From Poriferisocius sp965200775 (GTDB lineage: Bacteria > Actinomycetota > Acidimicrobiia > Acidimicrobiales > Bin134): a stretch of 64,000 nt of DNA. This document shows, one piece after another, positions 42,895-51,700 of the stretch. The notes beneath the pieces were generated by a model. The model saw only the letters and a list, made by a program, of their open reading frames with translations. It was not told the DNA's origin and ran no database searches. Every line of letters starts with the position of its first letter. Positions within the stretch are counted from its first letter, which is position 1. Position numbers and translations under genes: made by a program. The stretch is taken from NCBI GenBank assembly GCA_965200775.1, contig OZ241383.1:620001-684000 (forward strand), given 5' to 3'.

Positions 42895-44741
42895 TGGCCG
42901 AACCCACCGGCACCTCCGACTCGGCCGCCGCGCAAAGCAAACTGCGCCGACTGCGTCCCTACATCGTCATCGGGGCCGTGGCCCTGGTGGTGGTCGTCGT
43001 GTTGATCGTGTCGAGCGGCGGCTCCGACAACGATGCTGATGAGGCGTCCACTGTTGCCGACCCGGTTACCACCGAGGGCACCGCCGACGACGATGCCGAT
43101 GAGGTGTCCACCGGTGCCGACCCGGTTACCACCGAGGGGGCCGCCGATGAGGGGGCGGCCGACCCGGTTACCACTGAGGGAACCGCCGCCGACGACGACA
43201 CCGATGGCGACGACGACACCGGTGGCGACGACGGCATGCCAACCACCGATCCACCCGAGCCCGAATACCCGGGGATTGGAACTGACGAGGCGCTGGCCAA
43301 CCCGAACTGTGACCCCGAGACGGGGAGGATCAGGGTCCCCTCGCTGACGGCTCCGCCGTGTGTCGTCGAGTGGCCGGCCGGTGCCGACAACGGCGGGGAG
43401 ACGGCACTGGGGGTCACCGGCGACGCGATCGTCATGGTTGTGAGGGGCGACGTCGGCCAGACTAACGTCCACGACGACGTCCGCGGCCTCCCCAAGGCCT
43501 GGAAGGATGTCGTTGACGTCTACAACCACCACTACGAGTTTTGGGGTCGAGAGGTTCGGCTCGAGTTCATTGAGACGAGCGGATCCACCGAGGTCGCCCA
43601 GCGAGCCGACGCCACCCGCGCTGTCAACGATTTCTCGCCGTTCCTCGTCCACGACGCTACGACCGACGGCAACGGGCGGGCAGTGTTTGAAGCCGAGATG
43701 GCGGCCCGAGGTGTGATCGTCTGGGGCACGAACGTCTCGTGGCAGGAGACCCAGGACCAGCCCGGCTTTCGCTGGTCCGGTCAGCCCGACGACCGGATTA
43801 TGGTGCTCCACGTCACCGAGTACGTCGGCAAGCGGGTCGCCGGCGATCCCGTGCAGTGGGCCGGCGACGACCTTGTCGGCGAGCCCCGTCGGATCGGGAT
43901 GGTCTACACCGACCGCTGGGACAGGGACTTTATCGATGAGCAGGTGGCACGCCACGGCTTCGAGCTGGCAGAGGCGTTGAGCTACGACGAGGGGGCCGAG
44001 AGCACGCAGCGCCAGGAGCGGGCCCGTCTGATCGTCGCCCGGCTGAGGGATGCCGGTGTCACGACCGTGATCGCCGGCACCGACAGCCAATTCACCGGCA
44101 CCCTGACGCAGGCCACGACCGACCAGCAGTGGTTCCCGGAGTGGGTCATGACCGGGTACACCGGCCAGGACGCGCCCTTCTTTGCCCGCCTGTACGACCA
44201 GGAGCAGTGGGCCCACGCGTTCGGACCGGGCCCGATCTCCTTGGGTGTGGTGGGCCGCCGAGCCGGGGCTGGCCCGTTGTTCGTGTGGCATCACGGACGA
44301 GAGCCAAGCGGTTACATCGTGAGTCAGGCTAACGCGATGGTGTCGTGGGCGATGGCGTGTCTCCACCTCGCCGGTCCGGATCTCACCGCTGAGAGCTTTC
44401 GTGACGGCTGCCTTGCCTATCCGCCATCACTCGGTTCCTATTGCGACTGCGTGACCAGCATCGGGGTCTCGTTTACTGACGACCGGCTCCCGTGGACCGA
44501 CTACTCCGGCTCGGACGACATGGCAGAGAAGTGGTGGGATCCCACCGCCGAGACGATCAGTCTCGCCGGGAACGTGCAGGTGGGCGCCTATCAGTTCGTC
44601 GGCAACGGACAACGGTACGCGGTGGGGGAGTGGCCTGACGACGAGCCTCGGGTGTTCGACCCAGATGTCGCCGTCGCCCAGTTGGCGGAGTCACCACCCA
44701 ACGACACCCCACCGGATTACGAGCACGAGCCGCACGAGTGA
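42894..44741 (+). CDS. Membrane-anchored periplasmic-type substrate-binding protein (LivK-like)
   Basis: 615 residues. A membrane segment at about residues 23-43 (YIVIGAVALVVVVVLIVSS) is followed by a low-complexity acidic stalk of about 80 residues in which ADPVTTEG recurs three times, then a long domain with the shape of type I periplasmic binding proteins (IVMVVRGDVGQTNVHDD, RRIGMVYTDRWDRDFIDEQV, DAGVTTVIAGTDSQF). It is divergent from the amidohydrolase/Liv operon and most likely delivers substrate to it. The N-terminal anchor instead of a lipobox is unusual. Confidence 0.75.
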   Translation: MAEPTGTSDSAAAQSKLRRLRPYIVIGAVALVVVVVLIVSSGGSDNDADEASTVADPVTTEGTADDDADEVSTGADPVTTEGAADEGAADPVTTEGTAADDDTDGDDDTGGDDGMPTTDPPEPEYPGIGTDEALANPNCDPETGRIRVPSLTAPPCVVEWPAGADNGGETALGVTGDAIVMVVRGDVGQTNVHDDVRGLPKAWKDVVDVYNHHYEFWGREVRLEFIETSGSTEVAQRADATRAVNDFSPFLVHDATTDGNGRAVFEAEMAARGVIVWGTNVSWQETQDQPGFRWSGQPDDRIMVLHVTEYVGKRVAGDPVQWAGDDLVGEPRRIGMVYTDRWDRDFIDEQVARHGFELAEALSYDEGAESTQRQERARLIVARLRDAGVTTVIAGTDSQFTGTLTQATTDQQWFPEWVMTGYTGQDAPFFARLYDQEQWAHAFGPGPISLGVVGRRAGAGPLFVWHHGREPSGYIVSQANAMVSWAMACLHLAGPDLTAESFRDGCLAYPPSLGSYCDCVTSIGVSFTDDRLPWTDYSGSDDMAEKWWDPTAETISLAGNVQVGAYQFVGNGQRYAVGEWPDDEPRVFDPDVAVAQLAESPPNDTPPDYEHEPHE

Positions 44742-44776
44742 CCATCACCGTGTGACGGAGGTCAGGCGCGGGTGAA

Positions 44777-45061
44777 TCAATTCTTCGCGTTCGATACGAT
44801 GGGCCCGTACTTTCGCTGGGCGGCCTGCTTGGACACCCCCAACATGGCACCGATCTCCGACCACGACCGGTTGGACCGTCGGGCTGATCGGACAGCGTCG
44901 AGAATTTTGTCATCGACCTCGTCCCGTTGCTCCGCTAGCTCGGCGATATCTTTGAGTGCTGACGTCTCAGCCTCGGTCAGGTCCTCGGTCTTGACCCGCT
45001 CAGCCCAGCGCTCGAGGGCAGCGGCTCGATCTGCTCGGGACTTGCTCACTGCTGCCACCAC
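44777..45061 (-). CDS. Helix-turn-helix protein, likely antitoxin
   Basis: 94 residues. The C-terminal segment NRSWSEIGAMLGVSKQAAQR is a sigma-region-4-like helix-turn-helix; the N-terminal half is helical and highly charged. It starts inside the preceding small gene (16-bp overlap), the arrangement of a toxin-first toxin-antitoxin pair. It probably binds the palindrome at 45311-45330 and represses the pair. Note that it ends with the run KYGPIV. Confidence 0.65.
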   Translation of the reverse strand: MVAAVSKSRADRAAALERWAERVKTEDLTEAETSALKDIAELAEQRDEVDDKILDAVRSARRSNRSWSEIGAMLGVSKQAAQRKYGPIVSNAKN

Positions 45062-45282
45062 CCTTGGAGAAACTTCGGTCGGGCGGCCATGGCGTGGATG
45101 ACGGCCGCCCCTTCGTTGTCAGTGACGACGCCGATCTCCAGCGGTGCTCCATTGGCAGCCGGACCGATGAACATAGTCACGCCCGGGACGTCCGTTTCGA
45201 AGGCTCGCCAGTGATGTCGGAGTGCGTGAAGCATATCGTCGTCTGGAACACCGTGCTTTCGGGCACTGGGCTCGATGTCCAC
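45046..45282 (-). CDS. Small protein, likely toxin of a toxin-first pair
   Basis: 78 residues from GTG 45282. It reads IEPSARKHGVPDDDMLHALR, then a strand-rich middle (VTMFIGPAANGAPLEIGVV) and ends VIHAMAARPKFLQGWW. Small actinobacterial proteins of this build (ARKHG...D..HA, ..IGP....LEVGV, HAMxARxKFL) are usually found next to an HTH gene and are thought to be BrnT/RelE-like toxins; I assign it on that pattern. Upstream is a perfect 7-bp palindrome. Confidence 0.6.
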   Translation of the reverse strand: MDIEPSARKHGVPDDDMLHALRHHWRAFETDVPGVTMFIGPAANGAPLEIGVVTDNEGAAVIHAMAARPKFLQGWWQQ

Positions 45283-45310
45283 CGATCCATGCTATGGGGC
45301 TCGCCAGCCT

Positions 45311-45330
45311 TCGTCAATATATGTTGACGA
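45311..45330. promoter_or_regulatory. Palindromic operator before the toxin/HTH pair
   Basis: TCGTCAA-TATATG-TTGACGA is a perfect 7-bp inverted repeat with a 6-bp AT-rich spacer, 29 bp upstream of the GTG of the small toxin gene, where a promoter is expected. Confidence 0.6.
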
Positions 45331-45441
45331 GCACAAATGAACGCGGTCTTGACCCGTACTTTCTGGCACATGGCGAGCTGGCCATGCTTTATTGAGTCGG
45401 CCGGGCCCAGACCCGCAGGGTGTGCTGGGTGTGTCGGTCTG

Positions 45442-45672
45442 CTAAGAGATTGCTAACGGCTGGCTTCGGCAGTGGAGGGTGACCTCGGCCGCGGCGCGGA
45501 GCCCGATGTCACCAGCGATGTTGACGATGATCTCATCAGGGTCGACCGTTGCACCGAGGTGGTCCCGCCAGCGTTGGGTCGCGTCACCGATCAGTCCGCG
45601 GAGCGTCTCGCCGTGGGCTTGGCCCCGCTCTCGTGGTGGGCCGGGATAGCTGTCACACGTGATCAGTAGCAT
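45442..45672 (-). pseudogene. N-terminal fragment resembling C45/acyltransferase-type peptidase
   Basis: ATG 45672 opens a 76-codon frame with YPGPPRERGQAHGETLR followed by a helix ending in W(R)DHLG; the pattern G-x-PRERG-x-x-HGE-x-LR is the start of C45 (penicillin acyltransferase-like) proteins, which are about 350 residues long. Here the frame ends after 76 codons and no continuation is seen. Probably a truncated gene left at the border between the toxin-antitoxin pair and the restriction-modification genes. Confidence 0.5.
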
Positions 45673-45724
45673 ACGTGTGCATGAGATCACAGCGCTGTAG
45701 TTTGGACGCTGCGGAGAAGGCCAA

Positions 45725-47434
45725 GTGAGCCAGGCTTCGCAGCTGACGTTGATGGATGTAGCCACGGAGAGGCCGAGTTGGACGCCTGACCCTGACGGGG
45801 AGCACGGAGAGGTGTTCACCCGCCGATGGGTCGTGGAGCTGATCCTTGACCTCGTCGGGTATCGGGCCGAGGAGGATCTCGGCGCCTCGGTGATCGTCGA
45901 GCCCTCGTGCGGCTGTGGCGCCTTCATCATCCCGATCGTGGAACGACTGGCGGAATCGTGCAGACGCCACGGACGCCGACTCCGGGATCTAGACCATGCC
46001 ATTCGAGGCTTCGACCTGCTTGAGCACAACGCCAAGTACACGCGCAAGGCCGTAATGGCCAAGCTGCTCGAACTCGGCGAACCGGTCGATGTAGCCGAGC
46101 GTCTCTCTGGCCAATGGGTGCTGACCGAGGACTTCCTGCTCGCTGACCACCGCGGGCTCGAAGCTGATATCGTCGTCGGGAACCCGCCCTACATCCGGCT
46201 CGAGGACATCCCCAACGAGGTCAGCGATGCGTACCGGAGAGAACTCCCGACGATGCGAGGAAGGGCAGACATCTTCGTGGGTTTCTTCGAGCGAGGGCTG
46301 TCGCTTCTCGCTCCCGAAGGTGGGCTCGCCTTCATCTGTGCCGATCGATGGATGCGAAACCAGTACGGCTCGCACCTGCGATCTCTCGTCGCTGAGAGTT
46401 ACGCCGTCGACGGCGTGCTCGTTCTCCACGACGTCGATGCCTTCGAGGACTCGGTTGCCGCGTACCCAGCGATAACGGTGATGCGCAACGGGCGCCAGGG
46501 CCCTGCGAAGGTGGTCGACACCACTGCGGCGTTCGGACCGAGCGATGCCGGGACTATTGCGAAGTGGGTCACGAATCCCCACGCTCAAGCGCCGCGGCCA
46601 AGCTCTGCGTTCGAGGCAGCTGAACTCTCGACGTGGTTCTCGGGTGGAGCACACTGGCCCGCAGGGTCACCACACGAACTGGAGCTCATCGCTCACCTCG
46701 AAGAGCACTTCGCGCCCCTGGAAGATCCGCGGACCGAAACGCGAGTCGGCATCGGTGTTGCAACCGGTTGCGATGACGTATTCGTTACCGCGCACGCTGA
46801 CGGAGTCGAACGCGCTCGACTCCTGCCATTGCTGACGGCTTCCGACATCTCAGGCGGCGATGCGGACTGGGGTGGGCGATATCTTGTCAACCCGTGGGAG
46901 AACGGCCAGCTTGTCGACCTGGACAACTTCCCCGGCCTTGCGAACTACCTCGAGGCCCACAGCGAACGAATTCGCGGCCGGCACGTGGCGAAGTGCCAAC
47001 CGGCCAAATGGCACCGAACGATCGACAAGGTCGATCCCACACTTCAGGCCCGGCCGAAACTTCTGCTGCCGGACATGAAGGCCGCCGCTCACCCGGTCCT
47101 CGACCGCGGCGGCCACTACCCGCACCACAACCTGTATTTCGTTGTCTCCGAGAGGTGGGACCTCGAGGTTCTCGGCGGTCTGCTGCTGTCCGACGTGGCC
47201 AACCTGTTCGTCGGCGCGTACTGCGTGAAGATGCGCGGAGGTACCTACCGTTTCCAGGCCCAGTACCTCCGCAAGATCCGAGTACCGAACCCGGACGGCC
47301 TCTCCGACGAGGCGCAGGACGGCCTGCGTACGGCGTTCCGTGCACGCGATCGAGCTGCAGCCTCGGCGGCCGCATGGCCACTCTACGGAGTTGACCCCGA
47401 GTCCCGCCTTCTCACGTCACTGACGGAGCCCTGA
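45725..47434 (+). CDS. Eco57I/PglX-like N6-adenine DNA methyltransferase
   Basis: 569 residues from GTG 45725, preceded by GGAGAAGG. SAM motif I is EPSCGCGAFIIPIVERLAES near residues 59-78 and the catalytic motif IV is VVGNPPYIRLEDIP (NPPY) near 152-165, which means N6-adenine methylation. The C-terminal part (about 270-569) is the target-recognition region with WENGQLVDLDNFPGLANYL and RFQAQYLRKIRVP. Its stop overlaps the ATG of the endonuclease gene, so it protects DNA from that enzyme. Confidence 0.92.
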   Translation: MSQASQLTLMDVATERPSWTPDPDGEHGEVFTRRWVVELILDLVGYRAEEDLGASVIVEPSCGCGAFIIPIVERLAESCRRHGRRLRDLDHAIRGFDLLEHNAKYTRKAVMAKLLELGEPVDVAERLSGQWVLTEDFLLADHRGLEADIVVGNPPYIRLEDIPNEVSDAYRRELPTMRGRADIFVGFFERGLSLLAPEGGLAFICADRWMRNQYGSHLRSLVAESYAVDGVLVLHDVDAFEDSVAAYPAITVMRNGRQGPAKVVDTTAAFGPSDAGTIAKWVTNPHAQAPRPSSAFEAAELSTWFSGGAHWPAGSPHELELIAHLEEHFAPLEDPRTETRVGIGVATGCDDVFVTAHADGVERARLLPLLTASDISGGDADWGGRYLVNPWENGQLVDLDNFPGLANYLEAHSERIRGRHVAKCQPAKWHRTIDKVDPTLQARPKLLLPDMKAAAHPVLDRGGHYPHHNLYFVVSERWDLEVLGGLLLSDVANLFVGAYCVKMRGGTYRFQAQYLRKIRVPNPDGLSDEAQDGLRTAFRARDRAAASAAAWPLYGVDPESRLLTSLTEP

Positions 47435-48168
47435 TGACCCCAGCCGTCCCGGACTACGAAGACGCGTTCGCCTCCGCCATTCAGGACTTCTGGATGATCA
47501 AGACGAACCAGCAGGCCGCCGCTGATCTTGCCGGACGTAGCGACGGTGGGACGAGTGGCTCAGTCCGGGCCGGCAAGCACATGTCGCCCTTCGAGGCACT
47601 GATCCGGAAGGTCGTCGAGGATGCCGGTATCGAGCCCGATCCCGCCCCGAGCGACACGATGTACCTCCCCGGCTTCTACCGGGAGACGAAGTCCTGGGAC
47701 GTCGTGCTCCAGTACAAGGGACATGCGCTCGCCATCGTCGAGGCCAAGTCGCAGGGATCGAGCCTGGCCAACAACTTCAACAACCGCGTCGAGGAGGCCA
47801 TCGGCCAGGCGGCCGACGTCTGGAAATCCCACGAGAGAGGTCTCCTGATCTCGGGCCTTCGTCCTTGGATCGGCTACCTGATGATCGTCGAGGAGACGGA
47901 GAAGACCACCGACCCGAAGCACCTGCTTGGGGGGAAGGCCGTACCCGAGGGCATGAAGGTGGATCCGGTCTTCGACGGGATGAGCTACGCCGAGCGGTAT
48001 GCCACCGCATTCAAGCGGCTCGACCAGGAACGGATGCTCGACGCCACTTGCGTGGCCATCACCAGCGGCCCCAAGGCGTACGAGTACCCGAGTGGGTGGC
48101 TGTCTTTCAACGGCTTCGCCGCCCAACTCTGGGGTCGGTGCCAGCACGTCCTGGCGGTGGCAGGCTAA
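47434..48168 (+). CDS. PaeR7I/XhoI-family type II restriction endonuclease
   Basis: 244 residues; ATG overlaps the methyltransferase stop by one base (TGATG). The family pattern is clear: LPGFYRETKSWDVVLQYKGH and IVEAKSQGSSLANNFNNRVE (the E-x-K of a PD-(D/E)xK core), followed by EEAIGQAADVWKSHERGLL. PaeR7I and XhoI cut CTCGAG, so this system probably recognises CTCGAG too (inference). CTCGAG sites exist in the window, for example in the XDH, ftsH and methyltransferase genes, so the methyltransferase must modify them. Confidence 0.93.
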   Translation: MTPAVPDYEDAFASAIQDFWMIKTNQQAAADLAGRSDGGTSGSVRAGKHMSPFEALIRKVVEDAGIEPDPAPSDTMYLPGFYRETKSWDVVLQYKGHALAIVEAKSQGSSLANNFNNRVEEAIGQAADVWKSHERGLLISGLRPWIGYLMIVEETEKTTDPKHLLGGKAVPEGMKVDPVFDGMSYAERYATAFKRLDQERMLDATCVAITSGPKAYEYPSGWLSFNGFAAQLWGRCQHVLAVAG

Positions 48169-48275
48169 TGGTTGGCTTCGGGAGCTTGGCACGGTCCGGA
48201 CAAGTTCCGTCGACTCCGTCTGACCTCGGCCGATTGCGCGGCGATCTGCACACGCAGGTCAACGAGCTGACATGA
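48168..48275 (+). CDS. Short coupled ORF after the endonuclease gene
   Basis: ATG 48168 overlaps the endonuclease stop (TAATG) and opens a 35-codon frame that ends by overlapping the next short ORF (ATGA at 48272-48275). No domain is recognised. The two overlaps suggest translation coupling, but a chance ORF is possible. Confidence 0.3.
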   Translation: MVGFGSLARSGQVPSTPSDLGRLRGDLHTQVNELT

Positions 48276-48397
48276 AGAGGCGACTTGGGCCGGACGGTGT
48301 TCATTACTTCGATCGTCGGTCAGGACTCAACCTTCTAGTCGAGGAGGTCGAGGTTTCCGAGACCCATTGGGATCCCGGGCCGCGTCGCACTCGATGA
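48272..48397 (+). CDS. 41-residue ORF, possible radical-SAM enzyme stub
   Basis: The frame from ATG 48272 reads RRLGPDGVHYFDRRSGLNLL then VEEVEVSETHW...; from memory, N-termini of some radical-SAM peptide-modifying enzymes look like GLHFFDR-(S/T)GLNVLxDE. No cysteine motif follows because the frame stops at 48397, so only the N-terminal stub remains. The stop overlaps the ATG of the next gene (ATGA). Confidence 0.35.
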   Translation: MKRRLGPDGVHYFDRRSGLNLLVEEVEVSETHWDPGPRRTR

Positions 48398-48768
48398 ACT
48401 TGGTGATGGTAGGTCGATTCGAGGCAGCGGTGACCGCCGAAACAGTGAAGGGAGTCATCGAGCGCCTCACCGAGGCCGTCGAGGCCGAGGTAGATGCTGG
48501 TCGCCTCACGGTGGGCGAGCCCCTCGACTCCTACAGTGACGAGATTCTGAAGCTGTTACTGGACCTCGAAGTTCACAGCCTTAGCCCCGGGCAGCTCGAA
48601 CAGTTCCTCTATGACGTGAGGGTCAATCGCGATGGGGACTCAGTCGTCATCACTACAGATGAGATCGAGGTCGAGGCGTTTCTGAAGCTGATGCTGGCCA
48701 AGGGCGGTCGAATCGAGATCTACTCCGCACACGACTACCCGGACACGAAGTACGGACGCGGTAAGTGA
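48394..48768 (+). CDS. Hypothetical protein, possible partner of a radical-SAM type locus
   Basis: 124 residues from ATG 48394 (ATGA overlap with the short ORF before it); a TTG at 48367 would add nine residues. It has a strand-helix N-terminus (MNLVMVGRFEAAVTAETV), helix ERLTEAVEAEVDAGRLTV and the C-terminal IYSAHDYPDTKYGRGK. No known family is certain. It lies 19 bp before the STAND-like gene, so it could be co-transcribed with it. Confidence 0.6.
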   Translation: MNLVMVGRFEAAVTAETVKGVIERLTEAVEAEVDAGRLTVGEPLDSYSDEILKLLLDLEVHSLSPGQLEQFLYDVRVNRDGDSVVITTDEIEVEAFLKLMLAKGGRIEIYSAHDYPDTKYGRGK

Positions 48769-48787
48769 GGGAGCGAGCCACAACGCT

Positions 48788-51700
48788 ATGCCGCCTCTGA
48801 ACTGGGATGAATTTGCATCTCTCCCGGGAGACATTTGGTCGAACTTCGAAGGCATATGCCGCGCGACGATCTTCTTCAACTACTCCCGATTTGGGTCGTT
48901 CGCTGCTACGGCGCAGCAGCCCGGGGTCGAGTTCCACCTTCGGATCGAACAGGGAGGCTGTCCGCTAGGCGACGCCGGCCGCTGGTTCGGCTGGCAGTGC
49001 AAATGGTGGGACATTCAACCAGGAAGAGCGATAGGCACAAACCGGCGGAAGGACATCGTCGATGCTCTCGAAGCAACGAAGCGGCACGTGACTGGGGCAA
49101 CAGATTGGGTGCTCTGGACTAGGCGACCGCTAACGAAGGGCGACCAGAAGTGGTTCAATGCTCTAGAGACTGACATGCGGCTCCACCTCTGGACCGCGGA
49201 TCAGTTGAATGACCTCCTTGTGGGCGACTCCGCACTCTTGCGTGAAACGTACTTCGGCGACTTGATCATGAGGCCTGAGCGACTCGCAGAGGCGCACAAA
49301 CGCACGGCTGCGGCAGTAGGGGACCGATGGATCCCGGAGGTCCATCAGCCCTCGCCGACGGAGAAGCAACTGCGCCGAATGCTCGCAGAGCCAGCACAGT
49401 GGGTGCACCTCGCCGAAGCAGGAGCAGACATTGAACGTTTCGCTGCCGCGGTCAAAAGCCTAGGTGCGGATGTCGACGACCCTCTTGCGACGAAGGTCTC
49501 CGAGCTCGTGACGAGTGCCCAACTCATCGCTCAGTCGTTGAAAGACACCCACACTTCGCTGACTTCGGGCCAAGCCTTCGCAGCCGTATCTCAGCTGTCT
49601 GCCCAGTCGAGTTCGCGATTCCCGGTGGCGATCCCGCTTGTCCTCCGGCGGCTGCGTGCGGAACAGCATCAAGTGGCGCCCGCTCTGACGAACCTCATCG
49701 CCGCCACACGGAGTGCCCACCGGTTGTTCGACGATCTCCGTCGACACCTCTCTACGCAGCTGGTCGTCGTAAAGGGCAGCGCTGGCTACGGAAAGACGCA
49801 ACTTGCGGCGCAGCTCACAAGCCCCGAAGGCTCACGCCCAGCGGGGGTGCTGCTCCGTGGCTGGCATCTCGATGCGCGAGGCACGCTCGACGATCTCATC
49901 GGTCAAGTGAGCGTACCTGGCGCCAAGATCGCGACCTTCGAGGAGCTTTTGGCGGCAGTCAACGCAGCGGCAGAGCGGTCTGGTTGCCGACTGCCTGTGG
50001 TCATTGATGGGTTGAACGAGGCACAGCACGCGGGAGCATGGATGCCCCTGCTGAGGTCGCTTCAAGTCGTGCTTGAGCGCTACCCGTCGGTCGTCGTGAT
50101 TTGCACCCTTCGGGGGGATTTCTTCGAGGATGCTGTACCGGACGAAGTCAGTGAGGTCCTCGAACTCGATGGATTCGCCGACGAAATCGGCGAGGCAATC
50201 GAACGGTACTTCACCTACTACAGGATTGATCCGGCAGACGCCGAGCTGCCGCTCGAATTGCTCAACCATCCTCTCTCCCTGAAGATCTTCTGCAGCGTCG
50301 CGAACCCGACTAGAGAGAAGCAGGTTGGCGTTGGGTGCCCGCCTGAGTCGCTTACCGGGATGTTCAATGAGTACATCGCCGCGTCGGTTCGACGGATTGC
50401 TGAACTAAACCCATCGATTCATCGCCGCGATGTCACGAACGCTCTCGACAATCTCGGTGCCGAGCTATGGGCAACAAGTAGTCGCGAAATGGCTCATTCC
50501 CGTGCAGTGGCGATCGTTGGTGATTCAGCCAGTCGGCGGCAGGAGAGCATGCTGGCGGCGCTTGAACACGACGGCGTGATAATCCCACAGCGTGGGAAAA
50601 CGGGCGATCCGACAGTGGCCTTCGAGTCCGACATGCTCGCGGGCCACGTAATCGCCTCGAGCCTGTTGAGTGCCAACGGCGCTCGCATCGCAGAGCTGTT
50701 GGGGGTCGAAGAGACCACGAAGCTGTTCGCTGGCAACTATACGCAGCGTCATCCACTTGCCAGCGACATCTTTGCTGCCTTGGCAGGGCTCATGCCGCAC
50801 ACTGATGCGCCACAGCTCTGGCGGGTCGTCTCCAACGGTCTGAGAGCCGATGCTCTACACGCTGCAGCTGGGTTGGAAGCGGAACTCTTGGACAAATCCA
50901 CGGTCGATCAGGTCGCGGCCCATGTGGATGTGATTCGAGGCCAAACAGACATCTTCGACAGGCTGCTGGCTACCCGCGCAGCCGAGCAGCATCCACTGAA
51001 CGCAGAGTTCATCGATCGGATCCTGCGGGAGCGTTCTGTGCAAGAGCGTGACCTGCGTTGGACCGAGTGGCTTAGGGACCGCCGTCATCGGCTCCGGTCT
51101 GATGCAGAGAGCCTCGTCAGGTCGTGGAAACGAAAGAAAGGTCGCACGGACTCTGATCTCTTGCGCGCGCGGTGGCTGATGTGGACGCTCACGAGTACGG
51201 ATCGGGATCTCCGTGATACCTCAACCATGGCTCTGTATTGGTATGGGCGGGGAGATCCGGGCGGGCTCTTCGCCCTCACGGTCGAGTCCCTGACGATCGA
51301 TGATGCCTATGTCACCGAACGAATGCTTGCGGCCTCCTACGGAGCCGCTACGGGCTTTCGGCTGCCGGACGAGGTCTTCGAGGTTGCACTTGGGGACTAT
51401 CTCCTGGCACTCAAAGCGGCCCTTACTGGCCCGGACGCTTCCGCACCAACCTGGCACGCCCTTGCCCGCTACTACGTCGAAGGCACCTTCTGTCTGGCCC
51501 GGACCTTCTACCCGACAGTGGTTCCGGAAAATGTTGCCGACCCGGTCGATTTCTCCGATGGCCCGCTGGCTCCGGCCCTGTCAGAAGGGGGCTCGCGCTG
51601 GGAAGAGGTCCGCAGCACCCTCCACATGGACTTTCACAACTACACACTCGGCCGACTCTTTCCGGGGCGGTGGAACTACGACCACAACCATGTCGGGCAT

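Noticed and set aside
43020..43250. Repeats in the binding-protein gene as a CRISPR-like array
   Set aside because: The repeats are in-frame codons for an acidic stalk (ADPVTTEG) with irregular spacing; no CRISPR array or cas gene is seen anywhere.
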